Of a DNA stretch of 64,000 nucleotides, positions 1 to 8,342 are shown in pieces. The stretch spans positions 124,001 to 188,000 of the forward strand of contig NZ_LMSD01000044.1 of NCBI RefSeq assembly GCF_001428045.1. Reading direction: 5' to 3'. Position 1 is the first letter of the stretch. Each line of letters begins with the position of its first letter. Under the pieces are notes generated by a model. The model was given only the letters and a program-made list of their open reading frames with translations, was not told the origin of the DNA and did no database searches. The stretch comes from Paenibacillus sp. Soil750 (GTDB taxonomy: Bacteria; Bacillota; Bacilli; Paenibacillales; NBRC-103111). A program made the translations under genes and the position numbers.

Positions 1-1
1 A

Positions 2-28
2 CCTCCCGGTAAATTTCGCAGTTGGTAG
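2..28 (+). CDS. mdcA: Probable last codons of mdcA (malonate decarboxylase alpha subunit), partial
   Basis: Reading from base 2, the edge of the window encodes PPGKFRSW followed by TAG. Position directly before mdcB is where mdcA (acetyl-CoA:malonate CoA-transferase subunit) usually lies, so these are probably its final eight residues. Only the C-terminal tip is visible, so the identification rests mainly on gene order. Confidence 0.4.
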   Translation, partial: PPGKFRSW

Positions 29-36
29 GTGAAGCC

Positions 37-933
37 ATGATATGGAGGAATGCCGAACTATGCGGTCAATGCTTGGGAGAGCTGGCAGTTGCCGCATTAA
101 TTGACGAAGTGGAGTTGACTCCTAAGCCCGGATTGGTGGATTTACAGTCCTCCGGCAGCCATAAGGATATGAACGTTGCACTTATGGTTGCTTCGGCTAG
201 GTCCTTGTACGATAGCTTTGTGGCAATGGGTTATGCGGCTTATGGCGGAGAGCCGAATCAAGAGCTACGGGAGACCCTTGCATGCATTGGACGTGACGGG
301 GAACAGAACATGCTGCATACTACTGGAGGCATTAATACGCACCGTGGCGCCATTTGGGCGTTAGGTTTACTTATCGCGGGGGCTGCCATTTGCGGAAATG
401 GAGATGCTCCTGAGCAAATCGCAGAAGCTGCGGGGACGTTAGCTCGATTTGCTGATCGCCACGCATTCGTACCAACTTCCAACGGCACAAAGGCTATGCA
501 AAACTATGGAGTTAAAGGTGCTCGTGGAGAAGCAATGGATGGCTTTCCGCACGTAGTGAAGGTCGGACTCCCCGTGTTGCGAGACTCTCGCAGGAGCAAA
601 ATATCTGAAAAACATGCACGGTTAAACGCATTGCTTGCCATCATGGCCAATCTATATGATACTTGTTTGATTCATCGCGGCGGCATGGAAACGTTATTAG
701 TTGTACAGCAGGACGCTCAAAAAGTTCTTGATCTCGGTGGGGCATCTTCCGTCGCCGGATGGGAGGCGTTGCAGCGATTGGACCAAGACCTCGTAATGAG
801 ACATGTATCACCTGGGGGAAGTGCGGATTTACTGGCAGCAACGCTGTTTGTGGATCGTTTGTCGAACATATCGTTACATCACAAGGGAACAGAGGGAGGA
901 GTTTACAATGGAAAAACTTATACTTCACTATGA
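37..933 (+). CDS. mdcB: Triphosphoribosyl-dephospho-CoA synthase MdcB
   Basis: A 298-residue CitG/MdcB-family protein. The family makes 2'-(5''-triphosphoribosyl)-3'-dephospho-CoA from ATP and dephospho-CoA, the precursor of the prosthetic group of the malonate decarboxylase acyl carrier protein. Family features seen are the TPKPGLVD segment near residue 30, a TTGGINTHRGAIW segment near residue 95 and an NYGVKGARGEA segment near residue 165. ATG 37 is preferred because TAGGTGA lies 6-8 bases upstream; an in-frame TTG at 22 would overlap the preceding stop. The 3' end overlaps mdcC by 26 bases, indicating translational coupling. Length matches the family. Confidence 0.9.
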   Translation: MIWRNAELCGQCLGELAVAALIDEVELTPKPGLVDLQSSGSHKDMNVALMVASARSLYDSFVAMGYAAYGGEPNQELRETLACIGRDGEQNMLHTTGGINTHRGAIWALGLLIAGAAICGNGDAPEQIAEAAGTLARFADRHAFVPTSNGTKAMQNYGVKGARGEAMDGFPHVVKVGLPVLRDSRRSKISEKHARLNALLAIMANLYDTCLIHRGGMETLLVVQQDAQKVLDLGGASSVAGWEALQRLDQDLVMRHVSPGGSADLLAATLFVDRLSNISLHHKGTEGGVYNGKTYTSL

Positions 934-1201
934 TGCGAATAAATCTATTTCCCGACGTGCCCATGTAGGTGTAGCCGGCTCGGGTGATTTGGAAATATTA
1001 ATTGAACCTCTAACAGAACGGACCGCTCAGGTTTATATCCGCACGCAGTCTGATGGATTCGAGGAAACGTGGAAAGCCATTATGGACCGATTCTTTCTGA
1101 AACATCATTTGGCTGCTCGAATTGAGATTAACGATTTTGGGGCGACTCCTGGCGTCGTTTCCTTGCGATTAGCCCAAGCCATTGAGGTGTTGGAGTTATG
1201 A
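908..1201 (+). CDS. mdcC: Malonate decarboxylase acyl carrier protein MdcC (delta subunit)
   Basis: A 97-residue acyl carrier protein that carries the acetyl/malonyl thioester on a phosphoribosyl-dephospho-CoA prosthetic group during malonate decarboxylation in the cytoplasm. The attachment serine is visible: HVGVAGSGDLEIL places Ser25 in the GSGD context, the position known for MdcC. An ATG at 908 preceded by GAGGGAGGAG sets the start; longer in-frame starts inside mdcB have no binding site and would add residues absent from the family. It overlaps mdcB by 26 bases and mdcDE by 4 bases (ATGA), as expected in a tight operon. Confidence 0.93.
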   Translation: MEKLILHYDANKSISRRAHVGVAGSGDLEILIEPLTERTAQVYIRTQSDGFEETWKAIMDRFFLKHHLAARIEINDFGATPGVVSLRLAQAIEVLEL

Positions 1202-2913
1202 CGATTCCTATTAGGGAAAGAAACAGTTTTATCGAGCTGAATGCGAGAGAACGTGCCCAATCCGTTATCGATCATGGAACATTCAGAGAACTTCTAGGTC
1301 CATTCGAGAGGATGGAATCCCCCCATCTGGAGGCTCAAGGTATCGTTCCGCAGAGCGATGATGGCGTTATCATAGGAAGAGGGACGATAGAGGGGCATTC
1401 CGCCGTTGTTGTCTCCATCGAGGGTGCTTTTCTGGGGGGAGGCATTGGTGAAGTATCGGGTGCCAAAATCGCAGGAGCTTTGGAACTGGCTATTCAAGAT
1501 AATCGGAATGGAATCCCCACTCGTGCCGTATTACTGCTCGAAACAGGAGGAGTCAGGCTGCAAGAAGGGAACTACGGTCTCCTTGCAATCGCGGAAATGC
1601 ACGCGGCTATCGTAGCTTTGCGTCGTTACCAGCCAGTTGTCTGTGTGATCGCTGGAATGATCGGTTGCTTCGGCGGTATGTCCATTACGGCAGGCCTCTG
1701 CAGTACGATTATAATGACTCGGCAAGGTCGACTTCAATTGAATGGCCCAGAAGTAATCGAACAAGAAGCAGGGATCTTAGAGTGGGATTCGAGAGACAGA
1801 CCTTTGATTTGGCAAACTGTCGGCGGTGAGCAGCGCTATGAAACAGGAATGGCGGATTTCCTTATGGAGGATGATGTTGAGGACATCTTTCTGTCGATTC
1901 GCAGCGTCTATCGGAGCGGTATCCATGACAATCTTCGAAGTGCACAAGTAGAATCGTTTCTTGCACGACTTGCTTTGATCGATACCGAGCAAACCATGCA
2001 ACCAGAATCGCTTCGGATGTTGTGGGCTAAATCCGCTCTCCATACCGACGATAGTGACATTGAAACATTGAAGGCGCTTTGGCAGCAACCGAATCCAGAA
2101 ACCACAATTAGCAGGGGAAGAACTTGGTTTCAAGCATTAGTAGGAAATCGGGAACCGTTGCAAAACGGAGTTCCAACTGTACTTTGTGCAGACTCGATCA
2201 TTGGGGACGAGCCGGTGCGATACATCGCGGTTGTTCCGAATAGGAACAACCGTTTTCATCGCGCCCGCAGCGGAGAAGTCGGTCTGGATGAAGGATGGAC
2301 GATTGCACAATATATTCGTGAAGCCATGGAAGAAGATAAGGATGGACAGCGAAGGGCGATTGTGGCGATCGTCGACGTTCCGAGTCAAGCATACGGGTAT
2401 CGCGAGGAAATGCTTGGGATTTTTTTAGCTTGTGCAGCAGCGGTAGATGCTTATGCGAGTGCACGACTCGCAGGGCACTCAGTGATTGCTTTTATGGTTG
2501 GGAATGCGATATCCGGTGCATTTCTGGCCCATGGACTGCAAGCCAACCGATTAGTTGCGCTGAATGATCCAGGAGTCTCGGTGCAGGTCATGTCCAAGAA
2601 GTCGGCTGCAAGAGTTACTCGACGGAGCATAGAAGAGCTAGAGGCAACGGCGCAAAAGATCCCAGCTACGGCATACGACATCGAATCTTTTGCGACCTTA
2701 GGAGCATTACACAGTTTGACAGGCGGCATTAATGCTGATCAACCAACGCAATCAGATATCGAGAAAGTCAAACAGCATCTTCTGATGGATGCCATCTCGG
2801 CTTCGCGTTCATCTTCACCGGACCTGAGCAGCCGCCTTCTTTCCGAAGAGGCGAAGATGAATCGAGCCGCTTCTATCACAGTTCGTCTCAAGCTGGCGGA
2901 ACAATGGATATAA
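1198..2913 (+). CDS. mdcDE: Malonate decarboxylase beta/gamma fusion (MdcD-MdcE)
   Basis: A single 571-residue frame covers what are normally two proteins of about 280 and 230-270 residues. The N-terminal half (to about residue 290) resembles the beta subunit MdcD, with a crotonase-like carboxyltransferase segment (GGGIGEVSGAKIAGALELA, near residue 78) and LLLETGGVRLQEGN. The C-terminal half resembles the gamma subunit MdcE. Together they form the decarboxylase that releases CO2 from malonyl-S-ACP without biotin. No stop, restart or binding site separates the halves, so this is a true fusion in this sequence. Its ATG overlaps the mdcC stop, and its end overlaps mdcG by 10 bases. Confidence 0.88.
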   Translation: MTIPIRERNSFIELNARERAQSVIDHGTFRELLGPFERMESPHLEAQGIVPQSDDGVIIGRGTIEGHSAVVVSIEGAFLGGGIGEVSGAKIAGALELAIQDNRNGIPTRAVLLLETGGVRLQEGNYGLLAIAEMHAAIVALRRYQPVVCVIAGMIGCFGGMSITAGLCSTIIMTRQGRLQLNGPEVIEQEAGILEWDSRDRPLIWQTVGGEQRYETGMADFLMEDDVEDIFLSIRSVYRSGIHDNLRSAQVESFLARLALIDTEQTMQPESLRMLWAKSALHTDDSDIETLKALWQQPNPETTISRGRTWFQALVGNREPLQNGVPTVLCADSIIGDEPVRYIAVVPNRNNRFHRARSGEVGLDEGWTIAQYIREAMEEDKDGQRRAIVAIVDVPSQAYGYREEMLGIFLACAAAVDAYASARLAGHSVIAFMVGNAISGAFLAHGLQANRLVALNDPGVSVQVMSKKSAARVTRRSIEELEATAQKIPATAYDIESFATLGALHSLTGGINADQPTQSDIEKVKQHLLMDAISASRSSSPDLSSRLLSEEAKMNRAASITVRLKLAEQWI

Positions 2914-3530
2914 GGGTACATGATTTGTTGAGGATCCCATCGGTAGGCTCCCTAATCGTTGATACCCCGATTCCGGATTGGGTTTGTGATTCCATAGATC
3001 ATGCGAACTGGGTTGTAGTCCGCCGCGATATTGCCAAGCATGGCATGGTGCCTGTTGGTATTCGCGGGAATTCACGCAGTCAGCGGTTTCCCGCTTTTTT
3101 GCCGATGGATGCCATCATAGAGAAGGTTGAGCCAGAGGACTTGATTGAGCAGCGGTTATGGAAAAGTAGTCCGCGGCGCTCACAGATTGATGCCTTTAAT
3201 TTCCTTGATAAATTGATTGAGATTTATTCCGCTTATAGCTTATCGTGGGGACCAACTGGCAGTATCGGATTTGAACTGGCCAGCGGGGTACCTACAGCAC
3301 ACGTAGGAAGTGATCTGGATGTGGTTATTCGTACTCCGCAACGTTTGGTGCAAAGTGTTGCCCAAGAATTAATCAAATTTCATAAGTCATTTCCTGTCCG
3401 AATCGATGTTCAGCTTGAAACGCCATTAGGAGCTGTTTCATTAGTGGAATATGCGAAAGGAAGTGGTTCCATGCTTTTGAGAACGGACTTAGGTCCTCGT
3501 TTGGTCAAGGATCCTTGGATCATCGTATAG
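2904..3530 (+). CDS. mdcG: Phosphoribosyl-dephospho-CoA transferase MdcG
   Basis: A 208-residue nucleotidyltransferase-fold protein that transfers the phosphoribosyl-dephospho-CoA group from the MdcB product onto Ser25 of MdcC. The metal-binding pair is visible as GSDLDVVIRT with Asp137 and Asp139, matching the DxD motif of the family, and the N-terminal half carries the HDLLRI start typical of MdcG. It begins inside the last codons of mdcDE and is followed 14 bases later by mdcH. Length is normal. Confidence 0.9.
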   Translation: MDIRVHDLLRIPSVGSLIVDTPIPDWVCDSIDHANWVVVRRDIAKHGMVPVGIRGNSRSQRFPAFLPMDAIIEKVEPEDLIEQRLWKSSPRRSQIDAFNFLDKLIEIYSAYSLSWGPTGSIGFELASGVPTAHVGSDLDVVIRTPQRLVQSVAQELIKFHKSFPVRIDVQLETPLGAVSLVEYAKGSGSMLLRTDLGPRLVKDPWIIV

Positions 3531-3544
3531 GGAGGTCAAAGAAG

Positions 3545-4483
3545 ATGAGCGTGGCTTTTTTGTTTCCAGGTCAAGGCTCGCAGTTTCCAGGTATGCTGCA
3601 TCAACTGCCATCTCATCCTGTGATCGAGACAACCCTTGATGAAGCGACTTCGTTCATGGGCAAAGATGCGCTTTCGATAGATACTTCTGAAGCACTATCC
3701 TCTACGGTTTCCGTACAGTTGGCAATTCTTTACTCAGGAGTTGCCAGTGGTCGCGCGCTCATACAGGAAGGTGCAGAGCCACGTTTCGTAGCAGGGCATT
3801 CGGTTGGAAGCTTCGCAGCAGCAGTGATTTCGGAAGTCCTGTCATTTAGAGATGCATGTGAGCTAGTGAAACTGCGTGCCGAATGGATGGAGAATTCGTT
3901 TCGTTTCGGTTACGGAATGGGGGTCATTAAAGGTATCGCAGAGCAAAAATTGCGTTCCATGGTTGAAAAAGCCTTCAAGTGCGGTCAAGAGGTATTCATT
4001 GCTAACCTCAACGGCCCTCATCAAATCACGATAGCTGGTAAGTTGGAGCATATCCAAAACCTGTTTGTGGAGGCTCGAAGGAACGGAGCGCGAAAAGCTG
4101 AGCTTCTCCAAGTCTCGGTTCCTTCCCACTGTAAACTCCTCAATCAGGTTACATATGATTTGGAGCTGGCAATGAAGAAAGTGATTTTCAAAGAGCCCTG
4201 TTTTCCGTATGTAGCGAATACGAACGCACGATTATTACGATCAGCGGATGCGATTCGCAATGATCTTGCTTGCGGTGTGGCGAATCCTGTCCAATGGCAC
4301 CAAGCTACAACACTTTTGAGTGAGCTTGGTGTTCGTTTGTTTGTCGAAATGCTTCCAGGTCAAGTTCTTACCAATCTTGCTCGTCAAGAGCTGCCTTCCG
4401 TTCAATCCATAGCTATGGGGGAAACAAGACTTGATTCGGTTGTCTACTTAATAAACCGGGAGCGTAAATGGAACGAAACATGA
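3545..4483 (+). CDS. mdcH: Malonyl-CoA:ACP malonyltransferase MdcH
   Basis: A 312-residue acyltransferase of the FabD fold that primes the malonate decarboxylase ACP with malonyl groups from malonyl-CoA. It shows the N-terminal FPGQGSQFPGM motif and the nucleophile elbow GHSVGSF, with Ser86 as the active-site serine. ATG 3545 is chosen because GGGAGGTC sits 7-14 bases upstream; a longer in-frame start at 3515 lies inside mdcG. It is the last gene of the operon, followed by a hairpin terminator. No malonate transporter or MdcR regulator is seen after it, so these are upstream of the window or elsewhere. Confidence 0.9.
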   Translation: MSVAFLFPGQGSQFPGMLHQLPSHPVIETTLDEATSFMGKDALSIDTSEALSSTVSVQLAILYSGVASGRALIQEGAEPRFVAGHSVGSFAAAVISEVLSFRDACELVKLRAEWMENSFRFGYGMGVIKGIAEQKLRSMVEKAFKCGQEVFIANLNGPHQITIAGKLEHIQNLFVEARRNGARKAELLQVSVPSHCKLLNQVTYDLELAMKKVIFKEPCFPYVANTNARLLRSADAIRNDLACGVANPVQWHQATTLLSELGVRLFVEMLPGQVLTNLARQELPSVQSIAMGETRLDSVVYLINRERKWNET

Positions 4484-4529
4484 ATATGGTTGCGTTTTCG
4501 CAATAGTGTATCTGCGCTCCTTAAAACTG

Positions 4530-4556
4530 GCCTTACGAGAAATCGTAGGGCTTTTT
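4530..4556 (+). terminator. Rho-independent terminator of the mdc operon
   Basis: Stem GCCTTACGA / TCGTAGGGC (one G-T pair) with a four-base loop, followed by TTTTT, 47 bases after the mdcH stop. Confidence 0.8.
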
Positions 4557-4616
4557 AATTTAGCTTCAATAGCATTGATGTATGCGGGGGGAGTTTAATA
4601 CATAAAGAGTGTTTTA

Positions 4617-4644
4617 TTACTCAAAAAATAATTTGTTATATAAT
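4617..4644 (+). promoter_or_regulatory. Weak candidate promoter for the ArsR-type regulator gene
   Basis: A perfect -10 box TATAAT at 4639-4644 lies 89 bases before the start codon. The best -35 match, TTACTC at 4617-4622 with a 16-base spacer, is poor, so only the -10 is convincing. Confidence 0.35.
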
Positions 4645-4732
4645 AAGTGGACAAGAGATGAGATTATTCGTTAAAATATTGTAATAAACGTTTACAAGTT
4701 CGAGAATTAGTTTGTTAATGGGGGGATTATGT

Positions 4733-5656
4733 ATGTTGGAATTATCAATTAATGAACCAAATCAATTAGTCGCTGTTGCTCATGCACTTTCTTCTCACAC
4801 CAGAATTAATATAATCAAACTCCTCTTACAACATCATAACCTGAATATCATTGAAATTGCCGAGATGCTTAATATTCCAGTTTCAACTACTGCGATTAAT
4901 GTTAAGGTATTAGAGGAATCAGGGCTCATCTTAACGGAATTACAACCTGCAACGAGAGGGGCAATGAAGGTTTGTAGCCGTAATTTTGATGACGTGCGCA
5001 TGATTCTGAACCCAATTGCGATGTATAAAAATCCTAACAATTTGTATGAGATCGAGATGCCTATCGGTCATTTTATAAACTTCGAAGTATTACCGACATG
5101 CGGTATGGCTAATCTAAACGGAATGGTGATTCCGGAGGATGATCCGGTTAGCTTTTATCACCCTGAGAGTAAAACAGCTGAAATCATATGGTTGCGGCAG
5201 GGATGGATCGAATATCGATTTCCTAAAGTGATTCCACAGCATGCAACGATAACATCCATCGAGTTTTCGTTGGAAATTTGTTCGGAAGCGCCTAACTATA
5301 ACAATGAGTGGCCTTCAGACATTACAGTATGGGTAAATGGCATAGAGATAGGAACCTGGACTTCACCAGGCGATTTCGGCGACCATAGAGGCAAACTTAA
5401 CCCTTCGTGGTGGAACGACAGTAGTACTCAATACGGTATTCTGAAAACATGGAGAGTGGATGAAAAGAGGAGTTCTGTCGATAATGAAAAAACATCCTCT
5501 ATCTCGCTTGCGGATCTTCATCTTGAGAAATATCCTTTCATTGGATTCAAAATTGGGGTTAAACCTGATGCTTTGCACCATGGAGGAATCAACTTATTTG
5601 GTCGCGGCTTCGGCGATTATGCCCAAGCAATTGTGATGAAAATTCAATATGTATAA
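4733..5656 (+). CDS. ArsR-type winged-helix transcriptional regulator with large C-terminal domain
   Basis: A 307-residue protein. Residues 10-80 form an ArsR/SmtB-like winged helix (SSHTRINIIKLLL, then the recognition-helix region EIAEMLNIPVSTTAINVKVL). The remaining 220 residues are a beta-rich domain not typical of small ArsR proteins. Such long ArsR-like regulators often sit next to carbohydrate ABC operons in Paenibacillus, and this one lies directly before an SBP/permease/glycosidase cluster, so it is a likely sugar-responsive regulator of it (inference). ATG 4733 has GGGGGA six bases upstream; TTG 4712 and ATG 4718 are poorer starts. A strong bidirectional terminator follows. Confidence 0.75.
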   Translation: MLELSINEPNQLVAVAHALSSHTRINIIKLLLQHHNLNIIEIAEMLNIPVSTTAINVKVLEESGLILTELQPATRGAMKVCSRNFDDVRMILNPIAMYKNPNNLYEIEMPIGHFINFEVLPTCGMANLNGMVIPEDDPVSFYHPESKTAEIIWLRQGWIEYRFPKVIPQHATITSIEFSLEICSEAPNYNNEWPSDITVWVNGIEIGTWTSPGDFGDHRGKLNPSWWNDSSTQYGILKTWRVDEKRSSVDNEKTSSISLADLHLEKYPFIGFKIGVKPDALHHGGINLFGRGFGDYAQAIVMKIQYV

Positions 5657-5680
5657 AAAATATAGAATAGGCATTACCAT

Positions 5681-5721
5681 AAAGCCCAACTGTTACGTAT
5701 TATATGTAACGGTTGGGCTTT
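5681..5721. terminator. Strong bidirectional hairpin terminator
   Basis: Arms AAAGCCCAACTGTTACGT and its near-perfect complement are separated by a short AT loop, with A and T runs at both ends. It closes the regulator gene and insulates the next operon. Confidence 0.88.
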
Positions 5722-5758
5722 ATCACTATATTACGTTGAAATAAACATAATAGTTGAA

Positions 5759-5772
5759 TGAAAGCGTTGACA
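5759..5772 (+). promoter_or_regulatory. cre site (CcpA operator)
   Basis: TGAAAGCGTTGACA fits the consensus TGWAANCGNTNWCA at every position. It overlaps the -35 box of the promoter below, so CcpA bound here would block RNA polymerase when preferred sugars are present. Confidence 0.75.
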
Positions 5773-5795
5773 ATTAAATGAAATACAAGTATTGT
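5767..5795 (+). promoter_or_regulatory. Sigma-A promoter of the SBP/permease/glycosidase operon
   Basis: TTGACA (5767-5772), 17-base spacer, TATTGT (5790-5795). It leaves a leader of about 155 bases before the SBP start codon. Confidence 0.7.
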
Positions 5796-5873
5796 ATGAA
5801 TATAAACATTTTATTTGTAATAAACTAAATTAAATGTTTTATTTAAAAATAACAAAAGGAAGGAAAAATTGTT

Positions 5874-5890
5874 TGTGTAACCGCTTCACA
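5874..5890. promoter_or_regulatory. Possible LacI-type operator in the leader
   Basis: TGTGTAACCGCTTCACA is an interrupted dyad (TGTG...CACA around a central CCG) downstream of the promoter. It resembles a cre or LacI-family site with one extra base. No LacI gene is present nearby, so its function is uncertain. Confidence 0.35.
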
Positions 5891-5955
5891 ATTCATAATT
5901 CTTGCTTATTGATTTTATGCCTTATTAAACCAAATTCTGAATTGGGGGAATTTAA

Positions 5956-7344
5956 ATGAACGTATTGAAAAGTAAGATGGCTAAGCTTTCAGTGCCTCTA
6001 ATGCTAAGTTTTGCTATGGTTGTAACGGGTTGCTCAAAAAGCACAACGGAATCGACAGACAAATCCACCACGCAACCTTCTGCCCAGGCAACACCTGCAG
6101 CTGCAACAGCCAAACCAGCAGAGAATTCCGAGATTTCCTTTATGGGTTGGGGTGGCGATTCAGAAAAGGCTGTATTTCAAAAACTAACTGACTCCTATAT
6201 GCAGAAGTATCCAACAAAGAAAGTGAAATATACCGTCGTTCCTCCTGCTGAGTATTATCAAAAATTGGATACCTTGATTGCTTCGGGCAAAGCGCCGGAT
6301 GTTTTCTATGCAGGTGAAGCTCAGTTCCAAAAACTTGCAGGCAGTGGAAGTTTGCTGAAATTGGATGATCTAACCAAAACATCATCAACTTTTGATGAAA
6401 AGAATGTTTGGAAGCAGGGATTAGACCGCTATCGTTATGATGGTAAAGTTATCGGAAAAGGAAATCTCTACGGATTGCCAAAAGATGTAGGTCCATGGGC
6501 ATTCGCTTACAACAAAGAGCTGTTTGATAAAGCGGGCGTCAAATATCCAAGCGCAAAAGCTGGTGAATGGACTTGGAATGATATGATTGATGCTGCCAAA
6601 AAAATCACAACACAAGGCGCTAATGGGAAGACAGATGTATTCGGGGTTGCTGGTTATTCATTGGAATCAGCCGTATGGGCGAATGGTGGGGACTATATTG
6701 ATTACAATACAGGAACCATCAAAATTGACGAACCTGCTTTCACAGAAGCCTTACAATTCGTAGCAGATTTAAAATTGAAATATAAAGTTAGTCCTTCGCC
6801 AACAGATGAGAAAGCGCAAGGTGGTTATGCCCGCTTTGTTGCAGGCAAAATTGGTATGTTCCCAATGGGGCCGTGGGATCAGCCTGGTTTCTGGAAGCTG
6901 CCTTTTGGATGGGATATTGCCGCATGGCCTGCAAGTCCGAAAACAGGGAAAACAGCAACATGGTTAGGTTCTTTAGGATTCGTCATTTCGGGCAAAACCA
7001 AATATCCTGAAGATGCATTTAACTTTGCTTCCTATTTGAGTTTGGATCCTAACTCACAGAAAGAAAACTACCAATTGGGTCAAGCGGTTCCGAATCTGAT
7101 CGATATGGCAAAAGGCGAATTCTTAAAATATGATAAAGCACCTGCGAATCGCCAAGTATTCCTGGACATCATTCAAGATTATGGCCATCCGACGATTGCT
7201 GTAGGATCCGTTGATACGAAATGGCTCGACACTTTTAACCAAGAGATAAGCCGTGTATGGGAAGGGAAACAAACGGCTGAAGTCTGGGCTAAAGAAATGA
7301 AACCTAAGCTTCAAGAGCTCTACGATAAAGGAAACAAGAAATAA
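5956..7344 (+). CDS. Sugar ABC transporter substrate-binding lipoprotein
   Basis: A 462-residue family 1 extracellular solute-binding protein. The N-terminus is a lipoprotein signal peptide with lipobox VTGC (Cys26), followed by a Ser/Thr/Ala/Pro-rich linker to about residue 55 and then the binding domain (ISFMGWGGDSEKAVF onward, GKAPDVFYAG, GPWAFAYNKELFDKAG). It delivers an oligosaccharide to the permeases encoded immediately downstream. GGGGGA before the ATG is the ribosome binding site. The neighbouring GH43 and GH2 genes suggest an arabino- or xylo-oligosaccharide ligand (inference). Confidence 0.9.
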   Translation: MNVLKSKMAKLSVPLMLSFAMVVTGCSKSTTESTDKSTTQPSAQATPAAATAKPAENSEISFMGWGGDSEKAVFQKLTDSYMQKYPTKKVKYTVVPPAEYYQKLDTLIASGKAPDVFYAGEAQFQKLAGSGSLLKLDDLTKTSSTFDEKNVWKQGLDRYRYDGKVIGKGNLYGLPKDVGPWAFAYNKELFDKAGVKYPSAKAGEWTWNDMIDAAKKITTQGANGKTDVFGVAGYSLESAVWANGGDYIDYNTGTIKIDEPAFTEALQFVADLKLKYKVSPSPTDEKAQGGYARFVAGKIGMFPMGPWDQPGFWKLPFGWDIAAWPASPKTGKTATWLGSLGFVISGKTKYPEDAFNFASYLSLDPNSQKENYQLGQAVPNLIDMAKGEFLKYDKAPANRQVFLDIIQDYGHPTIAVGSVDTKWLDTFNQEISRVWEGKQTAEVWAKEMKPKLQELYDKGNKK

Positions 7345-7361
7345 TAAATAAGGATATAGAA

Positions 7362-7398
7362 GGGCGAAAATAGAGGCTGAAGGCTTCCGGTTTCGTCC
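7362..7398 (+). other. Intercistronic stem-loop between SBP and permease genes
   Basis: GGGCGAAA (7362-7369) can pair with TTTCGTCC (7391-7398) with one G-U pair, and no T-run follows. A hairpin here could stabilise the SBP mRNA relative to the permease message, as is common for binding-protein operons. Confidence 0.4.
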
Positions 7399-7424
7399 TT
7401 CGTCCTAAAACAGGTGGGATCAGT

Positions 7425-8324
7425 ATGATAAGGGCACACAAAATAACAGGCTTTAGACGCCGTGAAATAATATGGTCGTACTTATTTATATCCATTCCCG
7501 TTCTTGGGTTTCTCATTTTCGGGCTTGCGCCAATCGTATCATCGCTTGTATTAAGCTTTATGGATTGGGACATGATCTCTCCTGCGAAATGGAATGGTGT
7601 TGAGAACTATAAAGAAATGGTATTGGACGAAAAGTTCTACAAATCATTGTATAACACTTTATATTTACTTATTGGTATACCAATCGGTATGTTCTTTTCC
7701 CTCCTGGTTGCTATTCTAATGAATCGAAAGCTAAAAGGAATTTCTTTCCTGAGAACCATTTACTATATTCCGGTTATCTCACCTATCATTGCTGTTTCGT
7801 TGTTATGGCAATGGATCTTGAATAATGATTATGGGCTAATCAATGATTGGATTTATCAACTCTTCGGTATCCAGGGACCCAACTGGTTAGGTGATCCGAA
7901 TTGGGTTAAGCCTTCTTTCATTCTTATGGGTTTATGGGGAGGCATTGGCGGAACCATGGTGCTATATTTGGCGGGGCTGCAGGGGATCGCTTCCGATTAT
8001 TACGAAGCGGCAACCGTTGATGGTGCGAACCGTTGGCATCTTTTTCGCCATATTACGTTTCCGTTGCTTTCCCCGATTCACTTTTTTGTTATTGTCATGG
8101 GTATTATCGGTACCTTTCAATCGTTTAGCCAAATGTACATTATGGCGACAGATGGCGGACCAGAATACAGCGGGGCAACGATCGTCTTCTATATTTTTAA
8201 TGAGGCTTTCAAGTATTTCAACATGGGGTACGCCAGTGCCGTCGCATGGGTATTAGGTATCATCATCTTTATCATCACACTAATTCAATTTAAATTATCC
8301 AAACGTTGGGTCTATAACGACTAG
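7425..8324 (+). CDS. Sugar ABC transporter permease (MalF/UgpA type)
   Basis: A 299-residue inner-membrane permease with about six hydrophobic segments, the first at residues 16-38. The EAA loop that contacts the ATPase is present near residues 190-214 (YYEAATVDGANRWHLF). It pairs with the next permease to form the translocation channel for the ligand of the upstream lipoprotein. No ATPase gene accompanies it. Spacing to the next gene is 18 bases. Confidence 0.92.
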   Translation: MIRAHKITGFRRREIIWSYLFISIPVLGFLIFGLAPIVSSLVLSFMDWDMISPAKWNGVENYKEMVLDEKFYKSLYNTLYLLIGIPIGMFFSLLVAILMNRKLKGISFLRTIYYIPVISPIIAVSLLWQWILNNDYGLINDWIYQLFGIQGPNWLGDPNWVKPSFILMGLWGGIGGTMVLYLAGLQGIASDYYEAATVDGANRWHLFRHITFPLLSPIHFFVIVMGIIGTFQSFSQMYIMATDGGPEYSGATIVFYIFNEAFKYFNMGYASAVAWVLGIIIFIITLIQFKLSKRWVYND

Positions 8325-8342
8325 AGAAAGGAAGGTTGCGCG

